A DNA stretch of 11,067 nt from Clostridia bacterium (lineage in GTDB: Bacteria; Bacillota; Clostridia; Oscillospirales; CAG-272). A program made the position numbers and the translations under genes. Below the pieces are notes generated by a model. That model made no database searches, was not told the origin of the DNA, and saw only the letters and a list, made by a program, of their open reading frames with translations. Below, in pieces: positions 6,378 through 11,067 of the stretch; within the stretch, counting starts at the first letter, position 1, and each line of letters opens with the position of its first letter. The DNA is taken from positions 1 through 11,067 of the forward strand of contig JAKSVJ010000016.1 in assembly GCA_024408015.1 (NCBI GenBank), written 5' to 3'.

Positions 6378-9300
6378 ATGATAGAGTTTAGATATGGCAG
6401 AAGTGGTACAAATAAAACTGTTAGTTTGGTCGATGAAGCTCTAGAACATACCTCCAGAGGACAACAAGTGTTCTATATTGTTCCTGATAGACAGACTGTT
6501 AATGTTGAAAAAATGGTATTTAACAAAAGTTCATCAGGAAAATTAGATGTATTTGATTTTAAAAGACTTGCTGATTATGTTTTTAGACAGTTCGGTGGTA
6601 TTTGTGATGAGTATATCGGTAGTAGTGCCAAAAAGCTACTTATGAGTACAACAGTACTTCAATTGTCCAATGGTCTTGTAGAGTATGGAACGATATCCAA
6701 ATCTGATATCAAAATGACTGAAAAGCTAATTTCAACAAGAAGAGAGTTCACAAAAGAACTCATTACTAATGATATGTTGAAACAAGCGGCAGCTCAACTT
6801 CCAGGAAAAACAGGAAACAAGCTACATGATTTGGCGATGATTTTTGATGAATTTGACAACAAGATTTCTCAAAAGTGGAAAGATCCCGATGGTATAATGT
6901 CAGCTGTTGCAGATGTTTTAAGAGATAAAGAGTTCTTCAAAAATTCTGCTGTTTTCATTGATGGATTCAAGTCATTTAACAAACAAGAACTACAAATAAT
7001 CAACATAATCATGGAAGAGTGTGATGAGGTATATATATCAATATCATACAACCAAAAAGAGGACGAAAACTCACCAATATTTGCTGATTATATATCAATG
7101 AATAAAACATTGCACAGAATGGCAAACCGCTTGTCAGCAAGATGTGTAGATGTTAACTTAAATGTTGAACAAAAAAGACAAAAAAATAAAGAATTGCAAT
7201 ATATGGCAGCTCGTTATTGGTCTGGTAGAACCGGTTCAAAACAAATAGAAGAAACGCCTAGTCATATTAGACTCTTTAAAACAAAAAATAAATATCAAGA
7301 AGCTGAATCAGTTGCAATCGACATTTTAAAACAAATTAAGATCGATGGAAGCAAAAGAAGATGGAGAGATTTTGCTGTCGTAACTAGAAATATCACATCA
7401 TATCACGGCATTATTGACGCCATTTTCGACAAATATAACATCCCATATTTCGATGCAGAAAAGATTGAAATTGGAAGCTTGTCATTTGTTAGATTTATTA
7501 TGAGTGCATTGGAAATGGTAGAGCGTGGAGTCTATGGCGATAATCTCATATCATATCTCAAATCTGACATGTGTGGCATTGAAAAGGATGACATATATAT
7601 TTTTGAAAACTACGTTTCAAAATGGAGAATCAGCGGAAGAAAACTGTTTGAGGAATTCGTTGAAAATCCAAGAGGAATGGTTGAGTACTTCAGCGAGTCA
7701 GATGTTGAACTTCTAAAAAGGCTCAATGATATTAGAAATCGCATAGTTGTTCCATTAATTAGTTTCTTTACTGTATTTAGAAGCGCAAAAACAGTAACTG
7801 AAAAATCCAGGGCTTTATATAACTTTGCTTCAACACTTGAGGTTAGCAAAAAACTATCACAATCTGCAGATGAAGCAAAGAAAAATCATGACTATAGCAA
7901 AGAACTTATATTAAGACAAATTTGGAAATCATTTTGCGATGTCTTAGATATAATGGTGACTTCTATTGGTGATCAAGATTGTGATGTTACACAATTCAAG
8001 ACATACCTTCAAGCGCTATTGTCTGATACAAAAATTGGTAGTATTCCTTTGTCACTTGATGTTGTTACTATCACTGATGCTGCAACCGTAAGCGTTCAAG
8101 GAACACCTTGCGTATATATGCTTGGGTGTAACGAAGGCGTATTTCCAGCTAGTGTTGATGACAGCGGGATATTTACAGAACAAGAAAAATCAGAGTTATT
8201 CGGTGTTGGAATTGAACTTTCATCAAGATTGATGAACAAGTTGACGGATGAATTATATTTCTTCTACGCCAATTTGGCCTCAGCATCAGAAGAACTCGTT
8301 ATGACATATATTTCAACTGACGATAAAGATGACACACTCTCATCTGGCGTAAGACAAGTGAAGAGTATTTTTCCAAACATTCCTGTTATCGATTATTCGG
8401 AGTCATCTGATAGCGATAAAGTGTGGGATTTGGACAGTGGTTTTGAATACTACGTTGGCCATGATGATGCGTTGTCAAAGCGTTTAGAGGAACCTCTAAA
8501 AGAGAATGATAACTATTCTGAAAAAATCAAGTCGTTATCCTCACCGATATCTGCAGAAGATACTATGATTAGTGCCGAAGTGGCGAATGAGATTTTTGGC
8601 AAAGAAATAGCAATGTCAAGTTCTATACTTGATACATATGTTGGTTGTCATTTCTCATATTTTTGCAAATATGAGCTTAAGCTCGAAGATAATGAACCTC
8701 ATTCTTTTGATGCTCTAAGCATTGGCAACTTTGTTCACAAACTTCTTGAGATAGCTGTGAAATATGTTGCTGAAAATCCGAATTGTTCTGATCAAGATAT
8801 AGATAAAATCGTTGCGGAAACATCCGAAAATTATCTTAAATCAATAATTCATTCTGACATCCCGTTGCAAATTAAGCACACAACTGATTATTTGTGTAAG
8901 AGTACAAGAAAGTTCATTGATGATATCAAAAATGAAATGTCATGTAGTGACTTTAAACCTAAAGATTTTGAACTTAGAATTAACAATGGCAAGAATGACA
9001 TAAATCCACTTGAAATTGTTAGTGACGATACAATATTCAAAATAGTTGGTAAAGTCGATAGAGTTGACACTTATACTGATGAAAATGGTGATACACACTT
9101 ATTAATCACAGACTACAAGACAGGCAAAAAAACATTTAATATGCAAAATGTTAAAATGGGTATTGATATGCAAATGTTAATATACCTATTTACACTCGCT
9201 CAAAATGGTGCGAGCAAATATGGAAAAGCAGTGCCAGGTGGTATATCATATGTGACTCTTGATGCTCAAAGTACTGCTTCAAGAAGTGATGATGACAGTG

Positions 9301-9581
9301 TGATTAAAATTGGACACTCAAGTATGATTTTTTCAAATGAAGAATCACATGTGGCTGAGAACATGATAAGTAAAAGCACTCACATTGAACCTGTCGAGAA
9401 CATCGATGAAGTAAAAAACACGGTTCTAGAAAACATAATGAAACTTGGTAATGATATGAAGAGCGGCAATGCCAATGCAAGACCAATCATGAAGAATTCT
9501 AGAGATCTGGCTTGTGTTTATTGTCAAATGGGACCTTTGTGTAGACGCAGGGGAATGATAGAAAACAAGGAAGACACATAG
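6378..9581 (+). CDS. addB: AddB subunit of the AddAB (RexAB-type) helicase-nuclease
   Basis: With AddA this 1067-residue protein would resect double-strand DNA ends for RecA loading; AddB contributes one nuclease domain and the inactive-helicase module that reads Chi. The N terminus begins with the P-loop segment YGRSGTNKT (6-14), followed by VFIDGFKSFNKQE and, near the middle, MLGCNEGVFP, all hallmarks of AddB. The C-terminal nuclease shows GNFVHKLLE (His787), VGKVDRVD (Asp894, Asp897) and TDYKTGKK (Asp912, Lys914). Four cysteines frame it for the structural [4Fe-4S] cluster: Cys757 in TYVGCHFSYF and Cys1046, 1049 and 1055 in CVYCQMGPLC. The P-loop has Asn12 where glycine is expected. A consensus AAAGGAGG sits 6 bases before the ATG. 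addA is not adjacent: a radical SAM gene follows after 9 bases. The B. subtilis protein is about 100 residues longer. Identification is confident. Confidence 0.93.
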   Translation: MIEFRYGRSGTNKTVSLVDEALEHTSRGQQVFYIVPDRQTVNVEKMVFNKSSSGKLDVFDFKRLADYVFRQFGGICDEYIGSSAKKLLMSTTVLQLSNGLVEYGTISKSDIKMTEKLISTRREFTKELITNDMLKQAAAQLPGKTGNKLHDLAMIFDEFDNKISQKWKDPDGIMSAVADVLRDKEFFKNSAVFIDGFKSFNKQELQIINIIMEECDEVYISISYNQKEDENSPIFADYISMNKTLHRMANRLSARCVDVNLNVEQKRQKNKELQYMAARYWSGRTGSKQIEETPSHIRLFKTKNKYQEAESVAIDILKQIKIDGSKRRWRDFAVVTRNITSYHGIIDAIFDKYNIPYFDAEKIEIGSLSFVRFIMSALEMVERGVYGDNLISYLKSDMCGIEKDDIYIFENYVSKWRISGRKLFEEFVENPRGMVEYFSESDVELLKRLNDIRNRIVVPLISFFTVFRSAKTVTEKSRALYNFASTLEVSKKLSQSADEAKKNHDYSKELILRQIWKSFCDVLDIMVTSIGDQDCDVTQFKTYLQALLSDTKIGSIPLSLDVVTITDAATVSVQGTPCVYMLGCNEGVFPASVDDSGIFTEQEKSELFGVGIELSSRLMNKLTDELYFFYANLASASEELVMTYISTDDKDDTLSSGVRQVKSIFPNIPVIDYSESSDSDKVWDLDSGFEYYVGHDDALSKRLEEPLKENDNYSEKIKSLSSPISAEDTMISAEVANEIFGKEIAMSSSILDTYVGCHFSYFCKYELKLEDNEPHSFDALSIGNFVHKLLEIAVKYVAENPNCSDQDIDKIVAETSENYLKSIIHSDIPLQIKHTTDYLCKSTRKFIDDIKNEMSCSDFKPKDFELRINNGKNDINPLEIVSDDTIFKIVGKVDRVDTYTDENGDTHLLITDYKTGKKTFNMQNVKMGIDMQMLIYLFTLAQNGASKYGKAVPGGISYVTLDAQSTASRSDDDSVIKIGHSSMIFSNEESHVAENMISKSTHIEPVENIDEVKNTVLENIMKLGNDMKSGNANARPIMKNSRDLACVYCQMGPLCRRRGMIENKEDT

Positions 9582-9590
9582 GGGGAAGTA

Positions 9591-11067
9591 ATGGTAATTC
9601 CAGAGTATATTCTGAAAAAAGTTGAAAAGCCTGGACGATATGTCGGAGGCGAATGGGGACAAGTCATCAAAGACAAATCAAAAGTTGATGTAAGATTTGC
9701 ATTTTGTTTCCCTGACACTTATGAGATAGGTATGTCTAATCTAGGCATACGTATTTTGTATGATATAATGAACAAGATGGATTATGTTTGGTGTGAAAGA
9801 TCATATCATCCATGGGTAGATATGGAAGAGCAAATGAAAGAGCACAACATACCTCTTTGGGCAGTTGAAAGTGGAGATTCATTAAAAGATTTTGATATTA
9901 TTGGATTCACTCTTCAATACGAACTTTGTTATACAAACATGCTCAACATGATGAAGCTTGCGGGAGTACCTCTTCTTCAACGTGATAGAGATGAAAAAGA
10001 GCCACTCATCGTTTGCGGTGGTCCTTGTACATACAATGCAGAGCCATATGCTGATTTCGTTGATGTATGTCTAATTGGTGAAGGCGAGGAAGAACTCCCT
10101 GAACTTTGTGAGATGTATAGAAAATATAAACACAGTGATATGACAAAAGAAGAGTTGCTTCATGAATTAGCAAAACTTGAAGGATTTTATGTTCCTTCAC
10201 TATATGAAGTTGCATATAACGAAGATGGTACAATCAAGTCATACACACCAAAATATGATGATATTCCAACATCAATTAGAAAACGTATTGTAAAAGATAT
10301 GGACAAAGCTCCATTTCCAGAGAATCTTGTAATGCCATATATTGAAACAGTACAAGATAGAGTAGTTCTTGAAGTATACAGAGGTTGTATTAGAGGTTGT
10401 AGATTCTGCCAAGCTGGTATGACATACAGACCTGTTAGAGAAAAAACAGTTGAAAAACTAAATGAAACGGCAAAAACTTTAATTGATAATACCGGTTATG
10501 ATGAAATCACATTGTCATCTCTTTCAATTAGTGACTATTCTTGCATTGATAAGTTGACAGATGAATTACTAAAGTGGACTGATGATAGAAAGATATCTCT
10601 ATCATTGCCATCACTTCGTGTTAACAGTTTCACCAAAGAATTGATGGATAAAATCTCAACAATTAGAACGGGTGGTATTACATTTGCTCCTGAGGCTGGT
10701 ACACAAAGACTTCGTGATGTAATCAACAAGAACATTTGTGAGCCTGATTTGTTGCGCGCTTGTCACGTTGCATTTGCAGGTGGTAAGACATCAGTTAAGT
10801 TGTATTTCATGCAAGGTTTGCCAACTGAAACAGATGAAGATCTTGATGGAATAGTTGCATTGGCAAGGGAAGTAATTGAGGAATATTATAGAACTCCTGA
10901 TAGAGTAAAGCGTCCACCACAAGTAACAATTAGTGCTGCTTGCTTTATTCCAAAACCATTTACTCCATTCCAATGGGAAGCTCAATGCGATCTTGAAGAG
11001 TTACATAGAAAGCGAAACTATGTAGTTGATATCAACAAAGATAGAAAAATTAGATACAATGCTCACG
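9591..11067 (+). CDS. B12-binding-type radical SAM protein, TIGR03960-like, N-terminal part
   Basis: 492 codons are visible with no stop; the gene continues past the window. Residues about 30-170 resemble the cobalamin-binding-like domain found in many radical SAM enzymes: FPDTYEIGMSNLGIRIL (40-56), IIGFTLQYEL (103-112) and GGPCTYNAEPYADF followed by IGEGEEE. The radical SAM core has RGCIRGCRFCQAG, with Cys266, 270 and 273 in a CxxxCxxC pattern that should hold the [4Fe-4S] cluster cleaving S-adenosylmethionine. Later segments LPSLRVNSF, FAPEAGTQRLRDVINKN and KLYFMQGLPTET match barrel strands. From memory this matches the uncharacterised family TIGR03960, often found near ribonuclease G and ribosomal protein L21/L27 genes in Clostridia; no substrate is known to me. 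The ATG follows GGGGGAAG and lies 9 bases after the addB stop, so it is co-translated in the same operon. Confidence 0.85.
   Translation, partial: MVIPEYILKKVEKPGRYVGGEWGQVIKDKSKVDVRFAFCFPDTYEIGMSNLGIRILYDIMNKMDYVWCERSYHPWVDMEEQMKEHNIPLWAVESGDSLKDFDIIGFTLQYELCYTNMLNMMKLAGVPLLQRDRDEKEPLIVCGGPCTYNAEPYADFVDVCLIGEGEEELPELCEMYRKYKHSDMTKEELLHELAKLEGFYVPSLYEVAYNEDGTIKSYTPKYDDIPTSIRKRIVKDMDKAPFPENLVMPYIETVQDRVVLEVYRGCIRGCRFCQAGMTYRPVREKTVEKLNETAKTLIDNTGYDEITLSSLSISDYSCIDKLTDELLKWTDDRKISLSLPSLRVNSFTKELMDKISTIRTGGITFAPEAGTQRLRDVINKNICEPDLLRACHVAFAGGKTSVKLYFMQGLPTETDEDLDGIVALAREVIEEYYRTPDRVKRPPQVTISAACFIPKPFTPFQWEAQCDLEELHRKRNYVVDINKDRKIRYNAH

Noticed and set aside
9304..9718. Overlapping minus-strand frames across the addB end and the radical SAM start
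   Set aside because: They cross the cluster-binding cysteines of AddB and a well-marked gene junction on the other strand, with no protein similarity or binding site.
1..11067. Mobile element, prophage, toxin-antitoxin or CRISPR content
   Set aside because: All long frames match housekeeping-type families, no direct repeats or transposase or integrase motifs are seen, and codon use looks even across the window.

Overview
The window is AT-rich, densely packed bacterial chromosome. Codon choice, strong GGAGG ribosome binding sites, a C-terminal Fe-S type AddB and a meso-diaminopimelate pathway gene all point to a low-GC anaerobic Firmicute, probably a Clostridia member of the gut Ruminococcaceae/Oscillospiraceae kind. 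That placement is inference from protein style, not from a marker gene. I see no tRNA, rRNA, CRISPR array, insertion sequence or prophage gene. No gene-free stretch reaches 300 bases; the longest is the 176-base divergent promoter region at 5381-5556.

Left part: the 3' end of dapF (diaminopimelate epimerase) runs rightward to 524. It converges on a leftward operon read from 5380 down to 573, and a perfect hairpin at 541-567 lies between them and can serve as terminator for both sides. The leftward operon encodes a second-type (ParE-like) topoisomerase ATPase/TOPRIM subunit, its ParC-like cleavage partner, and an OmpR/PhoB-type winged-helix regulator with a worn receiver domain. The genes are separated by only 11 and 3 bases, so the regulator is very probably co-transcribed with the topoisomerase.

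Right part: from a consensus-like promoter at 5400-5428 a rightward operon reads a short QueG-family epoxyqueuosine reductase (tRNA queuosine synthesis), AddB (a subunit of the AddAB recombination helicase-nuclease) and the first 492 codons of a B12-binding-type radical SAM protein of unknown function that runs off the window end. All three products carry predicted [4Fe-4S] sites (two in QueG, one each in AddB and the radical SAM protein), and two belong to cobalamin-associated families. addA is not next to addB.

No clear new defence or mobile system is present. The best leads are the degenerate regulator tied to the topoisomerase operon, the divergent topoisomerase itself (alanine at the main quinolone-contact position, no GyrA box, altered ATP lid), the asparagine replacing the last glycine of the AddB P-loop, and the uncharacterised radical SAM gene in a DNA-repair/tRNA-modification operon.
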